From contig CAZCSK010000002.1 in NCBI GenBank assembly GCA_964501265.1, positions 124,001 to 188,000 of the forward strand: a stretch of 64,000 nucleotides of DNA. The letters are read 5' to 3'. The first letter of the stretch is position 1; each line of letters opens with the position of its first letter. A program made the position numbers and the translations under genes. Shown here in pieces: positions 52,016 through 60,324 of the stretch. This stretch comes from CAZCSK01 sp964501265 (GTDB lineage Bacteria; Actinomycetota; CADDZG01; JAHWKV01). A model generated the notes under the pieces. That model was not told where the DNA came from, did no database searches, and saw only the letters and a list, made by a program, of their open reading frames with translations.

Positions 52016-54025
52016 TCAGTCCTCTTTGTAGGGATCAAACCATTCGGGGAGCGGCGCATCCCTCAAACAGTGGTCAAACCACGCGACGATACGTTTTAGA
52101 TAATCGCGTTTGTAATCATCATTCCAGGCCCCATTGTGCATCGCCCCTGGATAGAAAACCACGAAGGTCTCGACACCTCGCGCGCTCACGCCGTTTAAGA
52201 ATGGCTGAGCCAAGGAGCCATTCCTTCGTTCGCCGCTTGTCTCGATAAGGAGAACCGGAGTCTGGACGGCCGAAACGTGTTCAACTGGGGAAAACTCTCC
52301 ATAAACCTCGGAGTGTTCCCACATTGCGGCCGGGTTCGATTCCCCTAACCTCGATGGCACCATTTCGTGGAAGGCAATCCCCAGCTGGCGGTCCATACTG
52401 AGGATGTCGTAGGGAGCGATAGCGCAGATCGCTCCTTTGAATCTGCTGGTTTGGGTAATTGCCCAAGCTGCCAGCCAACCGCCAAAGCTCGCCCCGTAAA
52501 TGCCCAAAGCATCCGAGTCTGCGATATGGCTCTCAATTAGATAATCGATCCCTGCCATCAGATCTCTGTACGGTGCACTCATGATTTGGTGGTTACCGAT
52601 CTTCGAACGAAACTCCGGCCCGTAACCCGCGCTCCCCCGAAAATTCGGAAGCAAGACCGCGTATCCATGCGCCGCCAGCCAATGAGCTCCGCTCATTGCG
52701 CGAGCCGAGATCACCTCCTCGAAACTCGGCGACACCATGTACTCCGGACCAGGATGGGCGAAGACAAGGGCGGGAAACCGCCGCCCTTGAGATTCGCCGG
52801 GCGGCAGTACCAAAAGGGCCTCGATGTCGCAGTCGTCGCTTGGATACGTAACGGTCCTTACTTCCCCCAACTGAGTCGCACCCAGGTCATTGAACCGGGT
52901 AAGCTTCTGGACCGCGAGGTCAGGTCCTGCGGAGTAGAGTTCCTGTGGTTCTGAGGGGCTCGAGGATACAAAGAGCACCGAGGCACTCTTCGTAAGGGCC
53001 GAAACCTGAGCATAGGTGGCATTGTGTTTCATTATCAAACGCAACGACGAATCGGATAAATCAAATTCAAATATGTGGTGACTCATTCGCTCACGGCAGG
53101 TCCCGTAAAGGTGCGAACCGTCACTACTCCAATCATGCAGCACTGGGTATTCTCCAGGCAGCTCGGCCAAGAAACGTTCCTCGAAGACGCCGTCGATGAC
53201 CGCCCCGATTTTGAGATGGTTGACTTCGACTAACCCGAGAAGCAATTGTCCTTCGTGAAGCTTTGGACGACCGATTGTGCCCTTGTAGAGAGTTTGGGAG
53301 ACGCCCGATTGGATATCGATCTTGCGGATCTCATCTCCAACCGCTACCAGCAAGGTTCTGGCATCTGGAAACCATTCGAGTGGTCGGTACGAAACTCCCG
53401 GCTGTTGGGCGATCTTCCGATGTACTCCCGTGAGAAGATCAACCGTGTGGAGTGCTCCAACAAAGGGATACGAGGCTACAGTCCTCATGGTCCCGCTTAC
53501 CCTTCTAGGTCTCTCAAGTACGACACCTTCAGATTCATCCTTTTTGCCGTGAAAACCCTCCCAGATGATTGCGTTTTTGCTCCCCACAGGCGCCGCTGAA
53601 TAGATAAGGCTCCTGGCATCGGGTGACCAAAGAAGGGTGCATCCGTCGAAGGAGTTGCGCGCGGGGAAACGTCGGTCGCTTAGTTGTCTCTTTTCACTCC
53701 CGTCAGGGCACATCGTCCATAATTCAGTACGTCCTCCAGCTAGACCAAAGTAAGCGATCGCTGATCGGTCGGGTGCCCAACGAGGTCCGTGAGCATCCTC
53801 TTGCCCCTCGCAAAGCTGAAAGGGTTCGCCCTCTTGGAAATCCAACCTCCACAGGGTGCGCTTGAGGACATCCCTGACATAATCCTCCTCGGGGACGTCC
53901 TGGTTTCCTAAGACAAGAAGGACCTCAAGTTCATCGGGGGAAGCCACGACTTCTTGAAACTCGAATGCATGGAAATGCAAGATCTGGTCGATCGTCAACT
54001 TCACATTGGACACTCGTCTTTCCAT
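52016..54025 (-). CDS. S9-family (prolyl oligopeptidase-like) serine peptidase
   Basis: 669 aa. N-terminal beta-propeller-like region (about 25-390, TolB/DPP-type repeats such as WSPDARSLIYSA) and a C-terminal alpha/beta hydrolase domain. Nucleophile S513 in GASFGG, His H630 in PGAMHNG. The loop that normally carries the catalytic Asp (GExDxRV type) reads SGERRNG at about 597-603 with no Asp, so activity is uncertain. No signal peptide. The start lacks a ribosome site. Divergent from copy O. Confidence 0.87.
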   Translation of the reverse strand: MERRVSNVKLTIDQILHFHAFEFQEVVASPDELEVLLVLGNQDVPEEDYVRDVLKRTLWRLDFQEGEPFQLCEGQEDAHGPRWAPDRSAIAYFGLAGGRTELWTMCPDGSEKRQLSDRRFPARNSFDGCTLLWSPDARSLIYSAAPVGSKNAIIWEGFHGKKDESEGVVLERPRRVSGTMRTVASYPFVGALHTVDLLTGVHRKIAQQPGVSYRPLEWFPDARTLLVAVGDEIRKIDIQSGVSQTLYKGTIGRPKLHEGQLLLGLVEVNHLKIGAVIDGVFEERFLAELPGEYPVLHDWSSDGSHLYGTCRERMSHHIFEFDLSDSSLRLIMKHNATYAQVSALTKSASVLFVSSSPSEPQELYSAGPDLAVQKLTRFNDLGATQLGEVRTVTYPSDDCDIEALLVLPPGESQGRRFPALVFAHPGPEYMVSPSFEEVISARAMSGAHWLAAHGYAVLLPNFRGSAGYGPEFRSKIGNHQIMSAPYRDLMAGIDYLIESHIADSDALGIYGASFGGWLAAWAITQTSRFKGAICAIAPYDILSMDRQLGIAFHEMVPSRLGESNPAAMWEHSEVYGEFSPVEHVSAVQTPVLLIETSGERRNGSLAQPFLNGVSARGVETFVVFYPGAMHNGAWNDDYKRDYLKRIVAWFDHCLRDAPLPEWFDPYKED

Positions 54026-54063
54026 GAAACGGATCGTAACTTACCCTGGACCTAACCTGATAG

Positions 54064-54310
54064 CATGGCCACGTATGGCTGCACCTGCGAGAAGGGGCAT
54101 CCCGAAACTCCCGCCACTAACGAGTTGGCTAGGAGCAACAGATAAGTGGCGAGTCCAGGACGAAGCAAACGGCACGCTAAACCAAGCTCCAAACTGAGGG
54201 CTAATCATGTCGAAGGATCGCCAAAGCCAATCTAAGATCGTTCCCCTTATATATGGGGGCATTGCTGGTGCCTTGCTCATTGTCATCGCTGCTCTGGCTC
54301 TGGTGCTCGT
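54064..54310 (+). repeat. Left arm of a 247-bp inverted repeat
   Basis: Covers the region upstream of copy O and its first 35 codons. Inverted match to 57737-57983 with three mismatches seen, all in the outer 32 bp. The outer edge is a degenerate copy of the 3' end of the FG-GAP gene, which is intact only at the right arm. Confidence 0.85.
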
Positions 54311-55895
54311 GCCCCCCTCGCCACCTCAGGTCGCGGAGTTCGCCCCCCAAGCCCAAGAACAAATAGAGGAAGCACCTAACAAGCAATCGAGCCGGTTTGG
54401 GGCCGGGGAAGGCGCGTGTTTTGTTGGTCAAGAATGCGAGTCCGCCGTTGTCAAGGATGGCTCCTCGAAAGCTCCAAGAAGAGTGGTAGAGAAGACTCGA
54501 GTGCGCCGATGCATTGGCACGCCTCCCCGACAGACCGAAGACCCTCAGTCGCCACCGTGTGTCAACTATTGGGCGGGAGAAAACGGAGGCGCCTCGTCCC
54601 ACGGAGTAACTGGGAATGAGATTCGCATCGGAGTGCCCTATTGGTCAGATTCCGGCACCGAAGGAGATACGAATAAGTTCATAGACGCCGTTTTTGATCA
54701 CTTTAACCGCCGCTACGAGTTCTATGGCAGAAAACTCCGAAGAGTCGATCTGGATGAGGTCTCAAATGGCGGTCCCGCGAAGCAACGCGCGATTGCGGCG
54801 GCCGCTAACGAACAGAAGGTGTTTTCCTCGACGGGCTTTTCAGAGCTCGGCCGGCAAGCCCACATGGAGCCTTTTCGACGAGAGCTTGCGCGATACCGAA
54901 TCATCTCACTGGGCGGCGATGTGGAGTCCGTATCCAGTGAAACCCTCGAAGAACTGAGACCCTACGCTTGGACCTTCTACTCCCCCCTCGGTTCATTAGG
55001 GCAGGCGCTTGGTCAGTTTGCCTGTACTTCCCTAGCGGGCCGGTCGGCAAGATTCGCCGGACCTGAGTTTCAGCTAACAGCACGCCAGTTTGCGGCGCTT
55101 TATGTGAGGGACGAATTCCCTGCGCCTCCGATGCAGACGCTACAAGAGTCGCTACGTCGATGCGGGACCGAGATGGATATCTTCAGCATTCAGGCTGGAG
55201 GCGCAAGCGCGGGTCTGCAGCCGACCGATCAATATTCGACGGTCAGTGCACAGCTCAAAGCCGACGGGTACACCACGGTGTTCTGGCTTGATGACAGTGT
55301 GACTGGGACCCGTTTCATGGTCGGTGCCTCGCAAGCTCAATACCGGCCCGAATTCATCATGGGCGGGGGGGCCGAACACAACAACGAGGCAGCTTGGGCG
55401 GTCTCAGGAGTCCCCGAACAACGCTTGCACATGTTTGGTATCGCCCCATGGAACAAGACCTTGGCGGGGGAGGATGAACCGACCTATTGGGCGGTCCGCG
55501 AAAGCGATTCGAGAATTACACCGGGCCAGGCCGCCGGTCCCCTCCAGTCACTCAATCGTTTCTATCGACAACTTCTTCTTATTTCTTCGGGCATACAATT
55601 AGCCGGACCTCAATTGACTCCGACCTCGTTCTCTCGGGGGTTAGAGAGTGCCCACTTCCCGAACCCGGGAGCTGGAGCTGCACCGTATTACCAGTCGGCT
55701 GTCGGTTTCGAACAGCGCGACTACAGTATGGCGGATGACGTGGCCGTTGTGTCATGGAGCGAAACAGCCCCGGCCCACTACTACAAGCAAGTAGGGGGAT
55801 TTTGCTATGTTGAAAGGGGCCGACGTTTTAGAATCAACAGCTTTATTGATCTCGAGTCTAAGCTCTTCCCGCCGAACGATGAAGGTTGTCGGTAG
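54207..55895 (+). CDS. Membrane-anchored solute-binding paralogue lacking CxC, copy O
   Basis: 562 aa. LIYGG-class helix (about 13-37), linker CFVGQEC, RRC...PPC, GVTGNEIRIG. No CxC (VFWLDDS), eight cysteines, end LESKLFPPNDEGCR. The first 35 codons and 140 bp upstream are the inverted-repeat arm shared with copy P; beyond that the two proteins diverge to typical family level. Convergent with P; GAGGG precedes the ATG. Confidence 0.86.
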   Translation: MSKDRQSQSKIVPLIYGGIAGALLIVIAALALVLVPPSPPQVAEFAPQAQEQIEEAPNKQSSRFGAGEGACFVGQECESAVVKDGSSKAPRRVVEKTRVRRCIGTPPRQTEDPQSPPCVNYWAGENGGASSHGVTGNEIRIGVPYWSDSGTEGDTNKFIDAVFDHFNRRYEFYGRKLRRVDLDEVSNGGPAKQRAIAAAANEQKVFSSTGFSELGRQAHMEPFRRELARYRIISLGGDVESVSSETLEELRPYAWTFYSPLGSLGQALGQFACTSLAGRSARFAGPEFQLTARQFAALYVRDEFPAPPMQTLQESLRRCGTEMDIFSIQAGGASAGLQPTDQYSTVSAQLKADGYTTVFWLDDSVTGTRFMVGASQAQYRPEFIMGGGAEHNNEAAWAVSGVPEQRLHMFGIAPWNKTLAGEDEPTYWAVRESDSRITPGQAAGPLQSLNRFYRQLLLISSGIQLAGPQLTPTSFSRGLESAHFPNPGAGAAPYYQSAVGFEQRDYSMADDVAVVSWSETAPAHYYKQVGGFCYVERGRRFRINSFIDLESKLFPPNDEGCR

Positions 55896-55909
55896 AAAGC
55901 CATTTCCGA

Positions 55910-56200
55910 CTACATCCTGAACCTCACCCAGGACTCTCGGGTCCTCAGCAAGCTGAGTGACATCGTCGAACTCGATCCCCTGCGCCTTCGCCCAACCTGG
56001 CGCGATATGAGGGGCCGCGGCATTACCATCCTTACCCCTGCAGATTTGTCCCTCGGGACAGGCACCGCCCGCGCCTGGTCCGAATTGACTCGATTGTTGC
56101 TCGGGAGAATCCTAGATCTGCTCGACCGCCCGCGGCACGATGACGGCACCAATAGCGCTTGCGACGGTGACGATCTTGGACTGGCGCTTGCGCGCCCCAC
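55910..56200 (-). pseudogene. 5' relic of a paralogue immediately after copy P
   Basis: Just past the copy P stop (its ATG overlaps that stop) the frames read ARKRQSKIVTVASAIGAVIV, a shortened helix, then AVEQI-stop-DSPEQQSSQFGPGAGG and CPEGQIC, then unrelated sequence. A frameshift near the start, an internal deletion in the helix and a TAG make it non-functional. The tail (GIEFDDVTQLAEDPRV) is not family sequence and resembles the end of a long-chain acyl-CoA ligase, only weakly. Confidence 0.75.
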
Positions 56201-56205
56201 ATCGC

Positions 56206-57840
56206 TCATCGGCAGTTCCTCGGATCAGCATCGAACAAATCACTAGAGACGTCGCGCCACAGCCAGGGCCGGAAACGAACTCCTCGCCCCACGTAGCAGT
56301 AGCCGCCCTGCCGCCCGTCGTAGAAAGGACCGGAATTACCCCATCCGTAAGAAGGAGCCGCATCGGTCCACCAGACGACGGCTGCGTCTTCAGTCATGGT
56401 GAAATCGCCCGGCCGGAATCCAACACGAGCCTGATAGTAAGGAGGGGCTCCTGCCCCGGCGTTCGAAAACGTTGCCCGATGTAGGGCCGAAGCAAAAGAA
56501 CTGGGAGTGAGGTTCGGACCGGCCAGTTGAACACCAGACGCTAGAAGAAGAAGGGCGCGGTAAGCAGCGTTAAAACTCGGACTTCCCGCTTCTACTGCCG
56601 TCGTACGACTCGATGATTCACTGAGCGCGTAATAAGCTGGAGTGTCTTCAGGCTGCAAGAGTTTGTTGAAGGGGAATACACCGAATATTCGGCTTCTTTG
56701 TGAGCCCGCAACGATCCACTGGTGTTCGGCGTCGTCATAAGGCATACCCGCAAGGATCCATTCCGGCTGGTAGTCGCCCGGAGCTTGGAGCATGAAATTG
56801 CTTGAATCGTTGATGTGAGCTAGCAAGATGATGGTCGTGACTCCATCCAGTCGTAGCTCTCCATACTGGGCAGCGTATGGGTTGGGGTCGTTGTTCGGAT
56901 CTATCTCGTACACTTTTCCGCCGTCCGCACCACACTTTCCTAACCCCGAACGCAACGTATCCACAGGAATCGATGAAAAACTTCGTGAGACCACAATCGC
57001 GAAACGCCGTTCCCGGATTCGCTCGGTACCGCCGGCAAAAGTCGCGGTGCGCCCTGCTAGAGATTTGCAAACAAACTCAGCTGTGTGGGCTAGGAGTTCA
57101 TCGCTGTCAGAACTATAAGACCAGGCATAGGGACTCATTAGTTGATAGTCCTTTGCGCGCGTTACTTCTGGATTTCCAGAAACAGAAATCAGTTTGCGCC
57201 GGGCCAGTTCACGCCGGTAATCCAGGGTCGAATCGGCGGAGAACAAACCTGTTCCGGAAAACGCCCGAGCCTCCTCGTCGGCTGCCACGGCCAAGGCCCG
57301 TTGGTCCGACCCGGAGATACTCACCGGACGGATTGTCCGACCATAGAACTCATAGCGACTATTAAAGTGCTCCACCAGACGGTTAACTGATGCTATGCCA
57401 CTGATGCCACTACCGGCGACCCCGAGGCGAATTTCGTCTCGTGTGACTCCCTTTGAGGTCGAACCACCGTTGTTCCCCTGCCAGAAGTTGACGCAGGGCG
57501 GTGACTGGGGGTCTTCGGTCTGCCGCGGTGGGTCGCCCAAGCACCGACGAACCCGGGCCTTCTCGATAATTGTTTTCTTCTGCGCGATCGACGATGCGCC
57601 TGGGGCCTCGCAAGCTTGACCGGCCGCGCACGCTCCGGCTCCCGAGCCGAACCGACTAGATTGCTGATTCGGCGCATCTTGGATTTGTTCCTGCGCTTGA
57701 GGGGCAAACTCGGCGACTTGGGGCGGAGATGGCGGTACGAGCACCAGAGCCAGAGCAGCGATGACAATGAGCAAGGCACCAGCAATGCCCCCATATATAA
57801 GGGGAACGATCTTAGATTGGCTTTGGCGATCCTTCGACAT
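56206..57840 (-). CDS. Membrane-anchored solute-binding paralogue lacking CxC, copy P
   Basis: 544 aa. N-terminus and upstream DNA identical to copy O through the inverted repeat, body different. CAAGQAC, RRC...PPC, GVTRDEIRLG. No CxC (TIILLAHIND), eight cysteines, end DADPRNCR, closest to the relic at 19603. Its start lies 86 nt from the 3' end of the FG-GAP gene, which reads toward it on the same strand. The decayed relic follows its stop. Confidence 0.86.
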   Translation of the reverse strand: MSKDRQSQSKIVPLIYGGIAGALLIVIAALALVLVPPSPPQVAEFAPQAQEQIQDAPNQQSSRFGSGAGACAAGQACEAPGASSIAQKKTIIEKARVRRCLGDPPRQTEDPQSPPCVNFWQGNNGGSTSKGVTRDEIRLGVAGSGISGIASVNRLVEHFNSRYEFYGRTIRPVSISGSDQRALAVAADEEARAFSGTGLFSADSTLDYRRELARRKLISVSGNPEVTRAKDYQLMSPYAWSYSSDSDELLAHTAEFVCKSLAGRTATFAGGTERIRERRFAIVVSRSFSSIPVDTLRSGLGKCGADGGKVYEIDPNNDPNPYAAQYGELRLDGVTTIILLAHINDSSNFMLQAPGDYQPEWILAGMPYDDAEHQWIVAGSQRSRIFGVFPFNKLLQPEDTPAYYALSESSSRTTAVEAGSPSFNAAYRALLLLASGVQLAGPNLTPSSFASALHRATFSNAGAGAPPYYQARVGFRPGDFTMTEDAAVVWWTDAAPSYGWGNSGPFYDGRQGGYCYVGRGVRFRPWLWRDVSSDLFDADPRNCR

Positions 57841-57983
57841 GATTAGCCCTCAGTTTGGAGCTTGGTTTAGCGTGCCGTTTGCTTCGTCCTGGACTCGCCA
57901 CTTATCTGTTGCTCCTAGCCAACTCGTTAGTGGCGGGAGTTTCGGGATGCCCTTTCTCGCAGGTGCACCCAGACGTGGCCATG
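57737..57983 (-). repeat. Right arm of the 247-bp inverted repeat
   Basis: Partner of 54064-54310. It covers the 5' end and promoter region of copy P and the last 57 bp of the FG-GAP gene; since that gene is intact here, this arm is the likely source and the left arm the copy. Confidence 0.85.
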
Positions 57984-59159
57984 TATCAACATCGGGCGCT
58001 GCAGCTCCCGAAAGGTTTTAGAGAGACTCATTTGCTCTTCCATTTGAGACTTGAAGCGCCTCGTTGCTTCCGCCACTTGCTTCTTGCGCTCTGCCTCTTG
58101 CTTTTTCGGGTCCTTGATCTTGTTGAGTTTCTCTTGCATCTTGACCCAGAATGGCAGCATCTCCTTCGCCATCTCATCGATCTGCGCCTTGGTTTCGTCG
58201 CGCAGCTTGATCTGTTCCTTAGAGAGTCGAGGTTCCTTGCCGTAGATCATGCTTACGTCGCCTACCAACAGGTCTAGATAACCGTCGTTGTTCCAGTCGA
58301 CTGCGGCGATCTTGGCCCTCTGACCGGGAATCGGCCCCTTGGGTATTGGACTGGAGGCATCCATCTGGGCGGGGGTGGCAACAAGGGTTACGGCTTTGGC
58401 AAGTTTGGGGCTACCAGCCTTTCCTACGTTTGCGTACCATGAAACGCTTCCGTCGCCACATCCCAAAAGCAGGCCCGGAAGTCCGGTGTTGTCCCAATCG
58501 GCTACTACTGGATGTGAGTCTCCTCCGGGAGCGCTGATCACTTCGGTGCCAACCTTTAGTTGCTCGGGTGTGCCCCAAACTGCAGGGCCCTTCTTAGCGA
58601 CATCTGGAACAAGGTAAACGTGCCCCTTGATTCCCCCAACAAGAAGGTCTAGTCGTCCCGTGCCTCGCCAATCGAAGGCAAACACTGTTGAGGCCTTGTC
58701 GATGTTAATGGGCTTTTTGTCCTTGCCATTAAGGATTACAGGTTCGGCAAAGCGACCCTTGCCTTTACCTTTGAAGAAGTAAAGCTCCCCTGGCCAGCTT
58801 CCGCTAAGGATGTCCTGGTTTCCGTCACCGTCTAGGTCCACAAACTGTGGAGTGAATCCAACGCATCAGCCAGAGGGGACTTGGGCGACCTTTCTGGCTA
58901 CCTTAAGCCAGGCAAAATCTGAATCAAAACGTGGGGACCTAGCAGTTCCGATGTTTTTGTAGATGCGAAGCTTGCCTTCTCCAAACTGACCCACCAAGAG
59001 TTTGGGTTTGCCGCTCTTGTCGAAATCTGCCAGGAAGGGGGCGGCATGGCCGACTTCCACATCTATCGGCTTACCACCAGCTTTGATTATGACCGGGGGA
59101 GCGAGCTTAGAAACTTTGGAAACCGCAACTGCATTGGCAATCGTTCTTGTTGCACTCAT
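57927..59159 (-). CDS. FG-GAP/VCBS repeat protein with in-frame UGA, candidate selenoprotein
   Basis: Read through the UGA at 58866-58868 the product is 410 aa. Residues 1-97 (ATG at 59159 with GGAAGGAG upstream) contain FLADFDKSGKPKLLVGQFG; the UGA (98) is followed in the same frame by C99-VGFTPQFVDLDGDGNQDI and more FG-GAP-like repeats (DWRGTGRLDLLVG, DWNNDGYLDLLVG), then a charged coiled-coil-like segment (about 310-385). No other stop or frameshift interrupts it. A hairpin right after the UGA fits the bacterial SECIS pattern. The alternative is a recent nonsense mutation, since the upstream neighbour is truncated. No signal peptide seen. Confidence 0.7.
58837..58868 (-). promoter_or_regulatory. 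UGA and candidate SECIS hairpin
   Basis: On the minus strand, 14 nt after the UGA, TCCACA-GTT-TGTGGA forms a perfect 6-bp stem with a 3-nt loop starting GU. The loop G is 20 nt beyond the UGA. Known bacterial SECIS elements have a G in the first two loop positions and lie at this distance. Confidence 0.45.
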
Positions 59160-59199
59160 CCCCGGACTCCTTCCACCCGTTACTGTTAAACACTTACTC

Positions 59200-59580
59200 C
59201 TACGAAACTTCGCATTTCACTGATCTTCCCATGACCGGCATGTAGCACATCATCGGGTCGCAAGCTTGATAGCCAACAAGGACTTCTAGTTCATTTGATT
59301 TCCCAGTGATGGGGATCTCGACCTTAACGGTTCCGTAGAGGCGGCCGTCGGCCGAGACCGGCATTACAGGCGAGCCCTTGAGTTGAAATCCCGCGCCCTT
59401 GGGCAAACCCACGGTTAGGGGAATCCCGTCTACGGTGTCGGTTGAGTAAATGTGGAAGCCGGGACCAACATTGACCTCGAGAACGGCATTGATCGTTCCG
59501 CCCTTGCGGCTTGCCGCCAGGCTCAAGTCAACTGGATCGCCCAACATTGCCGCCATTTGCTTTGCCTTCCTCATCGCCAA
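59200..59580 (-). CDS. DsbD-type N-terminal domain protein, 5'-truncated
   Basis: 126 aa from TTG; the frame is open back to 59613. The sequence (VEPG-like VGPGFHIYSTD, then LVGYQACDPMMCYMPV with two Cys four residues apart) matches the periplasmic DsbD-alpha/DUF255-neighbour fold that carries reductant to the cell surface. The preceding FEVREIAKDVLLAMRKAKQ resembles the end of a redoxin domain, so the original protein was probably longer and its 5' part was lost. It ends 40 nt before the FG-GAP gene and is likely co-transcribed with it. Confidence 0.6.
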   Translation of the reverse strand: MAMRKAKQMAAMLGDPVDLSLAASRKGGTINAVLEVNVGPGFHIYSTDTVDGIPLTVGLPKGAGFQLKGSPVMPVSADGRLYGTVKVEIPITGKSNELEVLVGYQACDPMMCYMPVMGRSVKCEVS

Positions 59581-59729
59581 GAGAACATCCTTGGCAATTT
59601 CCCGAACCTCGAATCAGTATTCTGGCAGATATATCAAACAAAGGCAAACAGACAAGCACACGGGCCGGTTGCAAGTGCCCTTGCGCGGAGTAAGGACCAC
59701 GGGTCATGGGGCCGAAGTTCAACCGGCTT

Positions 59730-59915
59730 TTATCGACACGGTTGCGTCCTATCGAAGAAGGGATGTTCACCCTCGGGCCACTTGCCCTTCATCCAGCGCT
59801 GTCCCTGATTGATGTACCAGCCGTTGCGGCCCGGAATTTGGGAATCTCCCGCAGAGGGATCGGACCACCATAGTTGGTAGTAAGGGGGACCGGCGGCACC
59901 GGGATTGGGAAACTT
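59730..59915 (-). pseudogene. C-terminal relic of a solute-binding paralogue fused to an antitoxin gene
   Basis: 61 codons: KFPNPGAAGPPYYQ, then directly LWWSDPSAGD, then WPEGEHPFFDRTQPCR and stop. About 20 residues between YYQ and LWW present in intact copies are missing. Upstream of 59915 the DNA is antitoxin sequence in another frame, so the relic was joined at that point. Confidence 0.8.
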
Positions 59916-60174
59916 TAGGACCAAGCTCAAGCTTGCGGATGATTTCTTCGTCTTCCATAGCGGCGGCAAAGCTGAGCGCCTTGTCGAGGTTAATCCCGGG
60001 CCGCAGGCCAAGATGACGCGCCGGAACTCGGTAAGGTCGCGCCGCGCTCGCCTTCGCTCCAAGCCCCGCACGAAGGAGGGTGTTGAGGGCCTCCTTGAAC
60101 GTGATCCCACGCTCCCGGGAGATACGCTTAAGGGTCGCAGCGAGATCGGGGTCGATAGTAACGGTAGTGCGCAT
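59767..60174 (-). CDS. Orphan ribbon-helix-helix antitoxin with chimeric tail
   Basis: Residues 1-85 are a near complete VapB-like RHH antitoxin (MRTTVTIDPDLAATLKRISR, GITFKEALNTLLRAGL, INLDKALSFAAAMEDEEIIRKLEL). The frame then continues 50 residues through the shadow frame of the paralogue relic to 59767. The natural end was probably near 59920. No toxin gene follows. Likely inactive or solitary. Confidence 0.65.
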   Translation of the reverse strand: MRTTVTIDPDLAATLKRISRERGITFKEALNTLLRAGLGAKASAARPYRVPARHLGLRPGINLDKALSFAAAMEDEEIIRKLELGPKVSQSRCRRSPLLPTMVVRSLCGRFPNSGPQRLVHQSGTALDEGQVARG

Positions 60175-60210
60175 CTGGGCGTCATGGCATACATCGACAA
60201 AGCATCAGTG

Positions 60211-60247
60211 CCGAGAGCCCAAGATGGAGAAGGGTCAATGCTCTCGG
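60211..60247. repeat. Inverted repeat upstream of the orphan antitoxin
   Basis: CCGAGAGC (60211-60218) and GCTCTCGG (60240-60247), a perfect 8-bp stem with a 21-nt loop, in the 150 bp between the peptidase end and the antitoxin start. It could be an operator or a terminator for the M16 gene. Confidence 0.35.
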
Positions 60248-60324
60248 TGCCGACCGGAGCAAAATTTCGTGAACGATTAGTTGGATGAATCGGGGACACC
60301 ATGAAAGTGGACGCGGTCTCGTTT

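Noticed and set aside
55910..56020. Acyl-CoA ligase C-terminus fused to a relic
   Set aside because: The match (GIEFDDVTQLAEDPRV) is short and from memory of the family only; too weak to annotate as a gene.
54064..57983. Phase-variable on/off switch by inversion
   Set aside because: Both arms contain promoter and start, so either orientation would express both genes; no site-specific recombinase is present in the window.
59730..60302. 190-codon open frame covering the antitoxin region
   Set aside because: Its first two thirds is a shadow of the RHH antitoxin frame and the rest is a paralogue relic; there is no ribosome site.
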